In this document: piece by piece, positions 1 through 11,548 of the stretch | Layout of the letters: the number at the start of each line of letters is the position of its first letter | How positions within the stretch are numbered: position 1 is the stretch's first letter | Assembly: GCA_965112735.1 (NCBI GenBank) | Contig: OZ218950.1 | Coordinates: forward strand, 62,001-126,000 | Direction of reading: 5' to 3' | Source of the DNA: Phaeosaccion multiseriatum | Taxonomy: Eukaryota; Ochrophyta, other classes | DNA length: 64,000 bases | The notes under the pieces: model-generated | What the model was told of the DNA's origin: nothing | The model's database searches: none | The model's input: only the letters and a program-made list of their open reading frames with translations | Translations under genes and position numbers: made by a program

Positions 1-19
1 GAGGGGGCCGCTAACTCAC

Positions 20-3000
20 AGATGGCACCAGGTGAGTAAGGGCCGCTGCTGCTTGGGCTCTCTCTCGAGCTCCTCCTCTTGCTCTTACTGGACGACGATG
101 AAGACGATTTTTCTCGCTGTCTTCCTGCTGCTGCTGCTGCTGTTGCTGCTGCTGTTGCTGTATCACCAACTGCTTGCGTTTTGCTGTCCTCTGTGCCCCC
201 CATCCAGGCCTGCGCCATGGCGGGCGTGACCTTGTCTGCGAGCTTGCCCCTCGCCACCTCTCTTCGCAAGTACTCCCTCACCCTCAGCGGCTCCGGGGCA
301 CCTTCAGGAGCATTGCCTCCATCGCCAGCTGTGACTCCGTCGCCGTGGGTGGCTGCAGGCCCGTACAGTAGCTTCAGGCTCGCCTCTGCCGCCTTGGGGG
401 GGGGGGGCTTGCCTGAGTGAGTTTGCGGGTGGGTGGGTGAGTGAGTGGGTGGGTGGGTGGGTGGGTGGGTTAGTGGGTGAGTGAGTGGGTGGGCGGGCGA
501 GTGAGTTTGCGGGTGGGTGGGTGGGTGGGTGGTGAGCGCCTAAGTGAGTGAGTGAGTGACTGACTGACTAACTAAGTGAGTGAGTGCCCATGTGAATGAG
601 TGCCCCCAAGTGTGTAAATTCAAACACGACTGAGTGGTTGGTTGGTTTGTTGTTAGTCTGTGAGAACGCCTTGCCTGCTTGAGCTTCCGCCTGAGAGAGT
701 TCGTGCGCAAAGGGCAAGGGGCGCATCAGATACGCCGCCATGCTCTTGGGGTCCGCCAGGGGCTGAAGCTCCAACTGCTGTACTTTACGGCGGAAGAGCG
801 AGTCCATGATGGAGGCATCTGCCCTTGCTTGGGTTTGGGCTGAGGTCGGACGCTGCTTGGAGCCGCCCAGGGGTGTCTCCAGCGCCTGAGGGAGTGTGAG
901 GGAGTGTGAGGGAGTGGTGTTTGGGAGGGGGGGGCAGAACGAACGGAGGCACAAGGCCGGACGAAGAGGAAAGGAAGGGATCAATTAGACTAGCACAGTC
1001 AAGCATGGCGGGAGGAGCCCGACACCAGGCACTGACTGACTGACTGACTGACTGACACCAGGCACTGGCTGACTGACACCAGGCACTGACTGACACCAGG
1101 CACTGACTGACACCAAGCACTGAACTGCCCTCGGTGGCTGCCTCTCCAGGTGGAGATACAGCGTCCTCGCTCCTCCATCCACTGCCATCCCCCCTGACTT
1201 ACTCGGAGGAGGAAGTTGGCGCTCTTGAGGGCCTTCCTGAGTATGCCCACGGCCTTGACGAAGTTGCCCTTGTAGAGGAGCATGACGGCTCGGCAGAAAC
1301 ACGCCTCCATGTCGACAAGCAAGGCTTGTACCTAAAGCAAGCCATAGTTTCAGTTTCAGTATAGTAGAGAGAGAACGTTGTGAGAGAGAGACGGAGAGAG
1401 GGGGGAGGGAGAGAGTCCTACCCAACACGACATCAAGAGTTCCATATCGGAAATCGATATCGAGATTATGCACCTGCAGGGAGGGGGGCCTGGTGTCAGG
1501 ACTGGAGCGGCGGACATGCAGAGCGAGGTTGGAGCAAATCTCAGCTTGCACTTTGGCCCTGTGAGAGGAGAGGAGAGGAGAGGAGAGGGGTGCAGTTCCA
1601 GTCAGCGAGTCAGTCAGTCAGTCAGTCAGTCAGTCAGTCGGCATGCTACACACACACCACAGCACAGCGCACCCCGCCCCCCTCTCCAGTGCCCTCTCCG
1701 GTGCCCCACTACACTGCCTGACTGACTGACTGACTGACTGACTGACTGACTGCCTGACTGAGTGACTGACTGACTGCCTGACTGAGTGACTGACTGACTG
1801 CCTGACTGACTGACTGACTGACTGACTGCCTGACTGAGTGACTGCCTGACTGACTGACTGCCTGACTGACTGCCTGACTGACTGCCTGACAGACTGCCTG
1901 ACAGACTGACGGACCTGTCCACCGAGGGTGGCAAGACGGCCTTGAGCGCCTTGTCCACTCTCTTGAACGCCCCGATGGCCGCATCCACCGCCGCCGCACT
2001 GCCCGACACGAGGGCCCCGAGGAACAGGCCCTCCGCATACACCTGCGCGCCCCAGATGGCCATGGGGTCCGTCGGGGAGGAGGACAATTCCCCCTGGGCT
2101 GACTGCTGGGGCGCCGGGGGGGAGGCCCTGCCGTCCTCCGACGGTGGCGGCAGCCCACCTTCTCCTGCTGCTGCTCCTGCTGCTCCTGCTGCTCCTGCTG
2201 CTCCTGCTGCTGCGTCTCTGCCGCTGCTGGCATTGGCGGCGTTTGCGTACTCCCCGTCGGTTCTCTTCCTGCGGAAGCTCCCGTCATGCCTCCTCGTCTC
2301 TCCCGTCCGCGCTCCTATACCACCAACTGCCGTACCACCAGCTGTTGTCGCACCGACCGCTGTACCACCAACTACTGTACCTCCCCCACCAGCTGCCGTA
2401 CCACCAACCGCTGTACCACCAACCGGCGTAATGCCACCGCTCCGGCGCATCTTCCCCTCCCGGAGCGTCTTCTCAAGTCCCACGATGCTCGGCCTGAGCT
2501 CCTTCGCAGCGGCTCTGTGCAGGGACTGCCAAGAAGCAACATGGGCACGCATGAGGCGGCGCTGGCCGGGCTCCGGCAACGTCATGTATGAGTTCTCGAG
2601 GTAGGTGACTGGGGCTGGGGTCATCACTGGGGTGTCAGTGTATGTGGACGGTTGTGTCACTGCGACCTCCTCCTCTGCCTCTTCTGCCTGCTCCTGCTCC
2701 TCCTCCTCCTCCGCCTCGTCCTCCTCCTCCTCCTCCTCCTCCTGGGCCGCCGCCGCCGCCGCCGCTACCACCTTCCGGTCCTGCTCTTGCTGCTGCTGAG
2801 CCTCCAGCCGCGCTCGGTCCTGCCTGCTCTTCTCTTTCTCCTCCTCCTCTTGGTCCCGGTCCTTCCCACTCTTCTCTTTCTCCTTCTCCTCTTCGTCCCA
2901 GCGACCGCGCTGCTGAGCCTCAGCCTGCCCCCCCTCCGTCTCCTCCGTCGGGTGTAGGTGGCGCCCCTCTTCCTCCTGCCCCTCCTCTGTGGGGTGCAGC

Positions 3001-4077
3001 GCTAGTGCCAAGGGCACCGCCATCTCCCCACTCGCCACACTAAGGTACTGTTCCACCCCCCCCCTGTGTTTGAGGGCAAGCTCCTCCAGCCTCTCGTCAT
3101 ACGCGTTGGCTGCCGTCCTCATCCCGGGGTCGCCGGGGTCGCTATTCGCTGCCATCCCTGGCCCACCGCCAGCCGCACCGCCAGCTGCCATTCCCGTCCC
3201 TGGGCCGCAATCAGCCGCCGGTCTGTCCTTCTCGGTGGCAATCGCCAGGCCAAGACCGGGGCCCTTGGTCTCTCTCTCTCTTGCCTCTCTTGGTGCCTCC
3301 TCCTCCGTTGGGGCAGAGGCAGGGGGGAGGTTGGCCTTGTGTTGGTGTTGGGCCAATTCATCCGACAGCGTTGTTGGCGCTTGTATTGCCTGTATTGCAC
3401 CTCTTGCCCCCTCGGCAGTTGCTCCAGCGACACCGGCACCGGCACTGGCACTGTCGCTCCCCCGGAGAAAGTCTTTGAGAGATACGCGCTCGTCACCCCC
3501 TTCGCTCTCCTCCTCCTCCTCCTCCTCCTCCTCCTTCGCTAGCTCATGCCCCGGCTCCTGCAGTACCACCAACTGCTTTCCCTGCTTCTGCCCCGGCTCT
3601 TGCATGTCCGGGCGAGGCATGGGGGCGGGCATAGCCCCCTTCTGCCGCAAGCCCCTCCAGTTCCTACGCGACTTGGGGGGGGTGGTGGCGGGGACGACAA
3701 GAGCTGGTGGAGGTACACCGGTTGGTGGTACAGGCGCAGACGCTCTGCCGGCCTCCGCCCTGTTCTCCTTCTTCTCGCTGCTGCTCACCTCCTCCTCCGC
3801 CTCCATCACATTCTCCGTCAGGAAGTCCTTCCACGACATCCCCCCTCCTCCTTCCTCCGCCCCCGTATCACCAACTGCAGCAGTGGGACTGCCGTAATCG
3901 AAGTCCACCCCATCGAGCTCCGGGTCGTCCTCCTCGGTGCCGAAGAAAAGGCCCTCAACGACGTTGGGACCATCTCCTCCTCCTTCCTTGTTCTTCTCTG
4001 CGGACTTGGCTTCCCCGTTGCCATCTCCAAGGGGGGCTAAGGCTAAGTTGGAGGCTCCTCCAACGCCGGGCACCACC

Positions 4078-4117
<40 letters not shown>

Positions 4118-5540
4118 GAGGAGGAGGAGGAGGAGGAGCAGAGGCGGGGGCTTTGTCTGTAGCTGTTGCTGATGATGGAACAGCGCCAAGGCCGCCGCTG
4201 GAGAGCCTGAGCTGGGTCATATCCGCGACAAGCTCTAGGGAGGGGCTACTGCCTCCACTACCCTCCCTCTCCCCATTCCCGTTCAAACCTCCCGCTCTCA
4301 GTGGCAGAGCGGCCACAGCAGAAGCACCACTTGGCAGTGCAGCGAAGGTGTCGTCATCGTCATCGTCATAGAAGCGGCTCTGTCCATCTCCCTCCTCCCC
4401 ATCTGCAGTGTGCATAGTGTGGTCGTCTCCATCGCTGCTGTCCTCGTCCGCCAAACTGAAAGTACTGTCTTGCCGACTGTCCTTTCGGAAAGGTCCCGCC
4501 CCGTAGCCGCCAGTCCCGACCGTTGCCTGTACTTCGTCCTCCTCCTTCAAGAAATCCTTCCAGCTCACTGAGCCCGAGGGCCCGGCTGCCTCGTCATCCT
4601 CGTCCTCCTCGGCGCCCGCATCGGAGGGGGAGGCAGGCTCGAAGATCCCCCTCCCGATGACCATGCCCCCTCTGCCCCCCTTGTTGGCTTCGATGGACTC
4701 CCTGGCCCCCGGCACTGGCACCTTTCGCAAGCTCCGCACGCTCACGCTTCCTGACGTGCTCCGCGGCGCGTTAGGCGGGCTCTCGCCTTCCCTCCCCTGC
4801 CTCCCCTCCCTCCCCTCCTCGCCACTCGCCGCCCTCCTCGGCACCATACCCGACACGCTCTTGCGCAGCACCGAAGTGAAGCTGCTGCCCCTCCTACTCT
4901 TCTCCTCCAATGTGCCCTCTGCGCCGTAACTGTTCAAGCTATTCGTGCTCGAGTCCATCCTGCCCCTTCTGCTCCTTACGCTGCCATCCCTCTGGGCTTC
5001 CAACTCGACCACCCCTAAAGGCCGCCCTTCGGTCCCTCTTTGCCGCCTCTTGCCTTGTCGGCCTCCACTGGAAGTGACGCTGCCGCTGCCGCTTCCACTC
5101 ATACTATCATTCATGCTCCCCTTGTTGCTCCCTTTGGGGCTCCCGAAGCCTCCGAAGGGTCCCTTCTTGTTCTTCTTGCCTCCTCCCTGCAACATTACCG
5201 TGACGTCTTCCTCGGCCACGCCTCCCCCTCCAACCACACTGCCAGAGCTCCCCCCCCCGACCGTGCTCCCCCCGGGGGTACTGTGTGTGCTCAGCCCCAT
5301 ATCACTCCCCGCCTTGCTGTGTTTCCTCTTGCGTGCCTTTAGCTTCTTGGCCACAAAGGTGCCCACCTTCCCCATGGGTCCACTGCCGCCGCCCACCCTC
5401 CTCCGCCCCCCGAGGAGCAGGTACGTCTGGTGCTTGAGTAGCTCGTCCTGCTGCCTCACTTGCCACTCCTCGATCCCATTCCCATCCCCTTGGAGGGGAG
5501 GGCACTCACTTCTGCTTGCCATGCTTGTCGGATGCTCCTG

Positions 5541-5574
<34 letters not shown>

Positions 5575-6410
5575 TGCTGGGAGCTCGGAGCGGGAGCGGG
5601 CGGGGGGGGCTTGGCTGCCGCTGCTGTATCACCAACTGGTGATGGTGGTGCTGCTGCTGCTGTTGGCGATGGGGCAGGCGGCGCCTCAGCTTGTGCACTC
5701 CCACCCTCACTTGGAGCTCCTCCTTCCACCAACGCGTTGGCGGCCCCCGCAGGAGGGAAGCCCTCCTCCTCAATGACCGTCATCGAGTAGGAGCCTTTGC
5801 TGCCGCTCCGGACGATCCGCTCCTCAGACGCCCCCCTGGAAATGATGTTCCCCTCCTGTCCCTGCTGCTCGTTGTCATGTGCAAAGTCATATACTGGAGA
5901 GTGCGCTTCCTGCCTTACATGCGACATGATCCCCCTCGGCGTGGTCCCGCTGCCCCCCTTTGAGCTCTCCCTACTCCTCGGCGCGCTGTCATCGTCTCCC
6001 TCATCGTCACTAAACTTGCTGAACTTCCCAAAGACGCTCTCATCTCCCTCGTCGTCGCTAAACTTGCCGAGCACGCCCTCCATCTCCGCCAGCTGGAGCT
6101 CATCCGCCGCCCCCCCATCTTCCTCTGCCGGTGCTCCCTCTGCGGCTCCTGCTGCTGCTCCTGTTGGGGGGGGGCGGTTGACGTCCAGCCGCGAGAAATC
6201 GAGTACGGACATCGGGGGCGAAGGGGGTGGAGCATCGTCGCTGTAGGTGGCGGCCACCGCATTGTCTTTGTACCAATAAGCCTGCCCTGAGTTGGAGGCG
6301 GGGGACGAGAGCTGCGCTGCCTTCGATGCCTTCTCTGCCGCCTCTGCCGCCGCTGCCCGCTCTGCTGCGGCTTCGGCTTCCCTTCTCGCTAGGAAGTCGA
6401 TGATAAACAT
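20..6410 (-). CDS. Very large acidic low-complexity protein with TPR-like helices (3' end outside window)
   Basis: Exons read by hand (minus): 6410-1915, 1558-1474, 1331-1203, 885-675, 412-20. Phase is kept at every junction. The first in-frame ATG is at 6410 (MFIIDFLARREAEAAAERAA); an acceptor-like site just upstream allows a 5' exon. The roughly 1,498-codon first exon is mostly disordered: Ser/Gly/Glu-rich, with Gln, Ala and Glu runs, and three or four copies of a short WKDFL motif near Glu/Asp stretches. The conserved-looking part starts near residue 1,390 (MRAHVASWQSLHRAAAKEL) and runs through YAEGLFLGALVSGS, the spliced AKVQAEICSNLALH and MEACFCRAVMLLYKGNFVKA, which resemble TPR-type helical pairs. 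A TTC39/IML2-like identity is possible but only a guess. Intron 1 is almost pure CTGA repeat and intron 4 appears to use a GC donor (AG|GCAAGG). The gene continues beyond position 1, after a likely donor at 19. Confidence 0.62.
420..600. repeat. GTGGGT/GTGAGT simple repeat in intron 4 of the left-edge gene
   Basis: Degenerate tandem GTGGGTGG and GTGAGTGA units lie between exon 4 (ends 675) and exon 5 (starts 412). On the gene's strand they read as CACCCA/CACTCA and form the pyrimidine-rich tract before the acceptor. Confidence 0.8.
1715..1912. repeat. CTGACTGA/CTGCCTGA array in intron 1 of the left-edge gene
   Basis: About 200 bp of CTGA-type repeat starts next to the donor at 1914. Left unspliced it would encode a Ser/Gln run in the long open frame. 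Splicing at 1915/1558 restores a helical protein in phase, so the run is best taken as intron. A second CTGACTGACACCAGGCA-type array lies in intron 3 at about 1025-1125. Confidence 0.75.
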
Positions 6411-7075
6411 TGCACACCTGCGCGAGGGCACTACATGGGGCAAGCAGGGAGGGAGGAGAGAGGAGAGAGAGAGAGAGAAGATGGGGGGGAGGATGGGGGG
6501 AGTGAAGGAAGGCCGACCCCAGCATGTAGAGCAACAAAGAGGTGAAGGGTGAGTTGACTGAGGTCACGCAACCCCACCTCCCTCGTATCTTGAGGCAGGG
6601 ATTGAGGCAGCCAGAATTCAGCGCTGCACACGAGGGTGACGTTGAGAAGGAGAGAGGCAGGAAGGAGTGAGTAGCCACTTACCAGCCCCCTTCTTCCTGC
6701 AGCCCTGCCTTCTCCCTCGGCTCAGGTGGCCATGAGAGGCGTCAGGTCGCCTTGCTTTGCCCTGTAGGGGACACGACACAAGTTCATATCTACGAAGGAG
6801 GCCCCAAAAGCCCAAAATAAGGTCGATGGCAATGGATGTCACATTTAGAGGCATATATCCACCATCACCATCCAAACTGTCTGTCTCTTCTTTCAAATAA
6901 AAGGCCGCATAGAAGGCCTCGTTCACGCTCAGAGTGTGCAGGAGAGGCAGCCACACACAGAGGTAGGCTGTGGTGCTTGCTATTCAGACGCATTCGTTGA
7001 GCGCGTACTTAGAGAGAGAGAGAACGATTTCTTCGAGGAGCGAGGAGTGAGAGAGAGAGAAAAGGGTTGACACTT
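6411..7075. promoter_or_regulatory. Divergent intergenic region (left-edge gene / POC1)
   Basis: About 665 bp separates two genes that point away from each other, so it should hold both promoters and 5' UTRs. The middle (about 6790-6960) is less GC-rich than its surroundings. A minus-strand open stretch at 6618-6956 (MWLPLLHTLSVNEAFYAAF) looks somewhat protein-like and could be an upstream exon of the left-edge gene, but I found no convincing splice link. No TATA box stands out. Confidence 0.4.
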
Positions 7076-10000
7076 ATGAAGGCAGCGAGTACAAGCAGGC
7101 GGGGCCACGCGGCTGTGTCGCCCGTGGCCACGCAGATAAACCGGGACCCGCACCAACGTCGAGCCGCGACGTCCAGGAGCACAATGATGTCGAATTTTGC
7201 CCACACCAAGCCGCAGCCCCCAAGTAACAGTAACAGCAGCAAAGCGCCGACTCCGCTTCCCACGGCCTCTGTGGATGGTATTATGGACCCCACGCTGGAG
7301 CGTAACTTCCGTGGGCACCGAGCGGCGGTGTCCAGCGTGAGCTTCAGCCCTGACAACAGACAGCTTGTGAGCGGCGGGCTGGATTGCGACCTCATGCTCT
7401 GGAACCTGAAGTGAGTAGAGCGAAGAGGAGGAAGAGGAGCTGGGGAAGTGAGGTAGTCGAGGACTGCTGTGCTTGTCTGTCCAGTCGGGGACTTTCTTGT
7501 GCCCAGAGAGAATCAACCAAGCCCAACCTCTTCTGCTTCTCCGTGCTCTCCCTCTGTCAGGCTCTGTCTCCCCCTCCCTCTCTCTCTCACGCACACCCCC
7601 TTCCCTGTCCGCTTCTGCACCCTCCCCCCTCATTGACCCTCGTCCCTCCTCAGGCCCACCCTGCGTGCCTTCCGCCTCGTAGGACACAAGGGGCCCATCC
7701 ACCACTGCGAGTTCAGCGCCACGGGAAGCCTCGTGGCCTCTGCCTCCAAGGACCGCACGGTGCGGCTGTGGCTGCCCTCCGCCAAGGGGGAGAGCACCGT
7801 CCTCAAGGGCCATCAGGGCAGCGTGCGGCACGTGGCCTTCTCGAGCAATTCAAGACACCTCCTCACCGCCTCCGAGGACAAGACCGTCAAGGTTAGTAGG
7901 GCACGGGCATATGGGCATGGGCATATGGGCATGGGCAAAGGCAGGGCGGAGGTATGACTCCAAAGCAACCCCGTCCATGGCAGTGCTGCTCTCCCCTCCC
8001 CCAGCGAATCGCCGGTGCCAAGTGTAACTGCAAGTGTAACTGTGCTTCAAATCAAATCGAATCGCTCACCCTCTGTCCGTGTTTCTCTTATCTGTCCCTC
8101 GGTCTCCCTCCGTCCTTCTCCGTCCTTTCTCCATCCCTTGAGCACAGATCTGGGACCTCCCCTCGAAGGCCTTCCGCCACACCCTCACAGGCCACACTAA
8201 TTGGGTCAGGAGCGCCAACTTCAGCCCCGACTGCCGCATGGCCATCTCAGGAGGAGACGATCGTCTCGTCAAGCTCTGGGATCTCACGCGGCCGCAGTGC
8301 CTGCACACCTTCCCTGACCACGACGACAACGTCAACATGGCGCGCTTCACGCCGGACGGAACATGCATCGCAAGCTGCAGCAACGATAGATCCATCAAGG
8401 TAACGGTAACGAGGGAGGGAGGGAGGGATGGAGGGAGGGAGGGATGGAGGGAGGGAGGGATGGGGGGATGGAGGGATGGAGGGATGGAGGGAGGGAGGGA
8501 TGGAGGGAGGGAGGGATGGAGGGATGGAGGGAGGGAGGGATGGAGGGATGGAGGGATGGGACTCTTTGACTTTGAGGGGGAACTTGTGGGGGGCTCGGGG
8601 CTTGGTCCTTGCCAAAGTTGGGGTATGACAGGCACCCCAACACTCAGCACTTGACGCTTGTTGCGCTGAGGCGAGTCCATTCCATTTGATTTTGATGGCC
8701 GGCCGTCACCTCACTCAATCCAAACTGAACTAAAGGGCAACTCGAAAACTAAACTGCCACACCCTCTACACTGCCATCTGCGCGATGATTATGTAATGAT
8801 TATGTAATGATTATGTAATGATTAGGTGTGGGACGCTCGCTCCACGCAGCTGCTTCAGCACTACACAGCACACGATGGGGCCGTGACGGACATCTCCTTC
8901 CACGAGAGCGGAAACTTCCTCCTGTCCTCCTCGTCTGACGGCACCATGAAGGTACGCGGGTTGGTGGAAGGGGGATGGAGGGAGAGGGGGCACACACGAC
9001 TCGGATGGCAATCTAAGGTTGCGCTTGCCTTGCCGTGCTCTGTCTGCTTGCGCTTGGGCCCCGCCCGTGCCGTTGGAATCAAATCAAGTGCTCTCTCTAG
9101 GCAAGGCAAAGGGCCGCTCACTGACTTGAGCAACGTACCCATCCGCTGCCATCCTCCCCCCCCTCCCCCCCCCCTTGCCAGATCTGGGACCTCCGAGAGG
9201 GGCGATTGCTGTACACTTTGCGAGGACATGTTGGCAAGGTCAACACCTGCGCCTTCAGCAGCGACGGCACTCTGCTGGCGACGGGCGGGGATGACCACAT
9301 GGTCATGAGCTGGAACTCAAATTTGCACACGTACGACGCCCCCTTGGTGCTCGGCCGAGAGAGCGCCAAGCCACAACGGGTATGTTTACGTCTCTCCTCT
9401 CTCTCTCACCCTTTGCTCTCTCACCCCTCCCTCTCACGTCTATCTCTCACCCCTCTCTCTCTCTCTCACACACACACCCCTCTCTCTTCTCACCCCTCTT
9501 TCTGGCTCTCTTTCTCACCCACCCCCCCCTTTCTCTCACACACACACCCCTCTTTCTGGCTCTTTCTCACACCCCCCCCCCTCTCTCTCACACACACACC
9601 CCTCTCTCAACCCCCCCTGTTTTCCTCATCATCTCCAAATCCTCTCCTGGCATGGATGTCCGCGGTTCGGGGCCTCCCCCCTCCCCCCTACCCACCCTAC
9701 CCCCCCTACCCACCCTCCCCTCCCTACCCACCCTACCCACCCACCCCTCCCCCCCTCAGTCTACCCCGGCGGCGCCCTCAGCCGCCCACACAAGGAGCAC
9801 GCGGCCGCCCGCCTGGGAGGCGTCGCTTGGACCTGGGCCGTCCGCCAAGAGCTTCGTCAGCAACGCCGGCAACGTAGAAATGTCGAGCCCGCGTCGGCCT
9901 GGGGAGGTGGTGACCGCCGCCAAGCCAAAGGCGCCCTCCTCACGCCACACAGGGGAGGAGAGGGGTGGGGTGGCTCCTCCCCAACCCCCTGCAGGGGCGG

Positions 10001-10334
10001 CGGGGGGGGGATCGGGGGGCCCTGGCCCTCTGTCCAGCCACCCACAGCCAGCAGCGCCCCCCGGGGAGGGCTGCGAGGGCGGACCGGAGGAGGTGGAGGT
10101 GGCTCTAGATGGCAGTGGACGGGACCTTCCCCTCGAGCGCAGGAGGCTGCCCGAAGCCCTGGCAGGCACTCTGGACCACATTGTGGGGCAGCTGGACATG
10201 CTCACGCACACACTCGCCATCCTAGAGCAGAGACTCACCATTACGGTACGGGGGGGGGGGCGTGCGTGCGTGCGTGTGTGAGGGTGTGGGGGTGCGTGTT
10301 TGAATCAGTGCTCTCGCAGGCCTTATCCTTTTCT

Positions 10335-10369
<35 letters not shown>

Positions 10370-10532
10370 CCTTCCTCGCTTGCTTTGATTGGCTTATTGG
10401 CTTGTCTCTCTGACCCTCCATCCTGCCTTGCCTATATGCCTCTGCGTGGCTGTGCCGTGTTTCGTTGCGCAGGAGGACCGAGTGGGGAAGATGGCAGACG
10501 ACGCCATCACAGGCCAATCCTCCGTGCCATAG
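7076..10532 (+). CDS. POC1: POC1 centriolar WD40 protein
   Basis: Exons: 7076-7410, 7654-7891, 8148-8399, 8826-8951, 9182-9379, 9760-10245, 10473-10532; all junctions keep phase, giving 564 residues. The first ATG is at 7076; ATGs at 7184 and 7283 ([16 protein letters not shown]) are alternatives, the last matching where WD40 homology begins. Seven WD40 blades follow (residues about 76-370) with typical endings such as [16 protein letters not shown] and GTMKIWDL; several introns split the K|xWD junction of a blade. The C-terminal [22 protein letters not shown] is the short Poc1 coiled-coil motif. POC1 proteins stabilise centrioles and basal-body triplets, so the organism should build flagella. 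A Pro/Gly-rich linker (residues about 384-500) separates propeller and coiled coil. Confidence 0.93.
8405..8560. repeat. GGGAGGGATGGA minisatellite in POC1 intron 3
   Basis: Purine-only GGAGGGATGGA-type units occupy the 5' half of the intron, starting a few bases after the donor at 8400. Confidence 0.85.
8787..8825 (+). repeat. 11-bp tandem repeat forming the POC1 intron 3 acceptor
   Basis: Three copies of GATTATGTAAT (8787-8819) run straight into GATTAG, the acceptor before exon 4 (8826). The acceptor AG is thus a variant of the repeat, in place of the pyrimidine tract seen in neighbouring introns. Confidence 0.8.
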
Positions 10533-11548
10533 ACCACCATCCGATGCAGTATGTAGAAGTATTCTGTAACGCCATTATAGGCCAATCCTCCCTGCTATGC
10601 TGCCATATGCTGCCATCGGCAAGGATTAATAAAGGCGGGACGAGGAGAGGGGCGAGGGAGAGCAGCTGCAGTAGCAGCAGCTGGCGATGCAGCAAGTGGT
10701 GATACGGGAGCACTCGAAATACGTGGACCGGCTTGCTCTCACCCTTTCCGTCGTTCGATAGAAGACATACAGTAGGAAAGGCGATAGACCCCTTAGGGTA
10801 TAAGTACTTTTTCAATATCTTATTCTTATTCTGCTATTCTAGCAGGGCGATGAGGAGGAGGAGGAGCGGTCTTCTCTCTCTCTCTCTGTGTGTGTGTGTG
10901 CTGTATCGTCCTCTATCCTCCTGTGTGTGTGTGTGCTGTATCGTCCTCTATCCTCCCGTTCGTTTAGCCGCAGATGCAGCGCAGCCTCCGTACATGAAAT
11001 TAAAAAAAAAATAGATCCACTCATCTTCTCTGGGGGTGAAGAGGGGGGGGCGTATATGTGTGTATACGGGGTAGGACCCTTGTGTGTCCCCTCCCTACTG
11101 TACCTACTTGCCCTCCTCTCGTCCCCACCTACTTACAAGAACAGGCCTTCCTGTAAGAACAGGCCTTACCCATATTCCTCCTCTCTCTCTCCTACCTCCT
11201 CCCTCCTCCTCAGTCTTCTTGTCACAAAACTGCCCCGTACTTCCATCACACCCCAGTCACTGCCTTAATATGCCCCAGTCACTGCCTCTTTATATGCCCC
11301 ACTCACTCTCTGTACATGACACTTTGACACTTTGACGGCACAGCACAGCCGAGCTGAGCCTCCTGAGCCCCCCTGGGACCCCCTGAAATCGCATTCCCAC
11401 ACACGCGCCCACACGCTGTCATAGTGGCAGTCACACACGCGCCCACACACCGACCACTCACGCAGCATGCCACCACGCACACGTCCACACACTCGCTCAC
11501 AAGCGTGGACTTGGGATGGCTTCACCCGTTGGTGATATTATTCCTGCC
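10533..11548. other. Convergent intergenic region, POC1 / ECH1 3' ends
   Basis: It holds both 3' UTRs. An ATTAATAAAG near 10627 may be the POC1 polyadenylation signal. A segment around the POC1 stop (10501-10527) recurs imperfectly at 10571-10598. A GT-rich block with a CTGTATCGTCCTCTATCC word is duplicated in tandem at about 10888-10955. No gene is visible. Confidence 0.5.

Noticed and set aside
1942-5790. Several plus-strand open frames opposite the long exon of the left-edge gene
   Set aside because: GC-rich, repeat-rich coding DNA leaves antisense frames open. Splice-phase agreement and helical protein content support the minus strand only.
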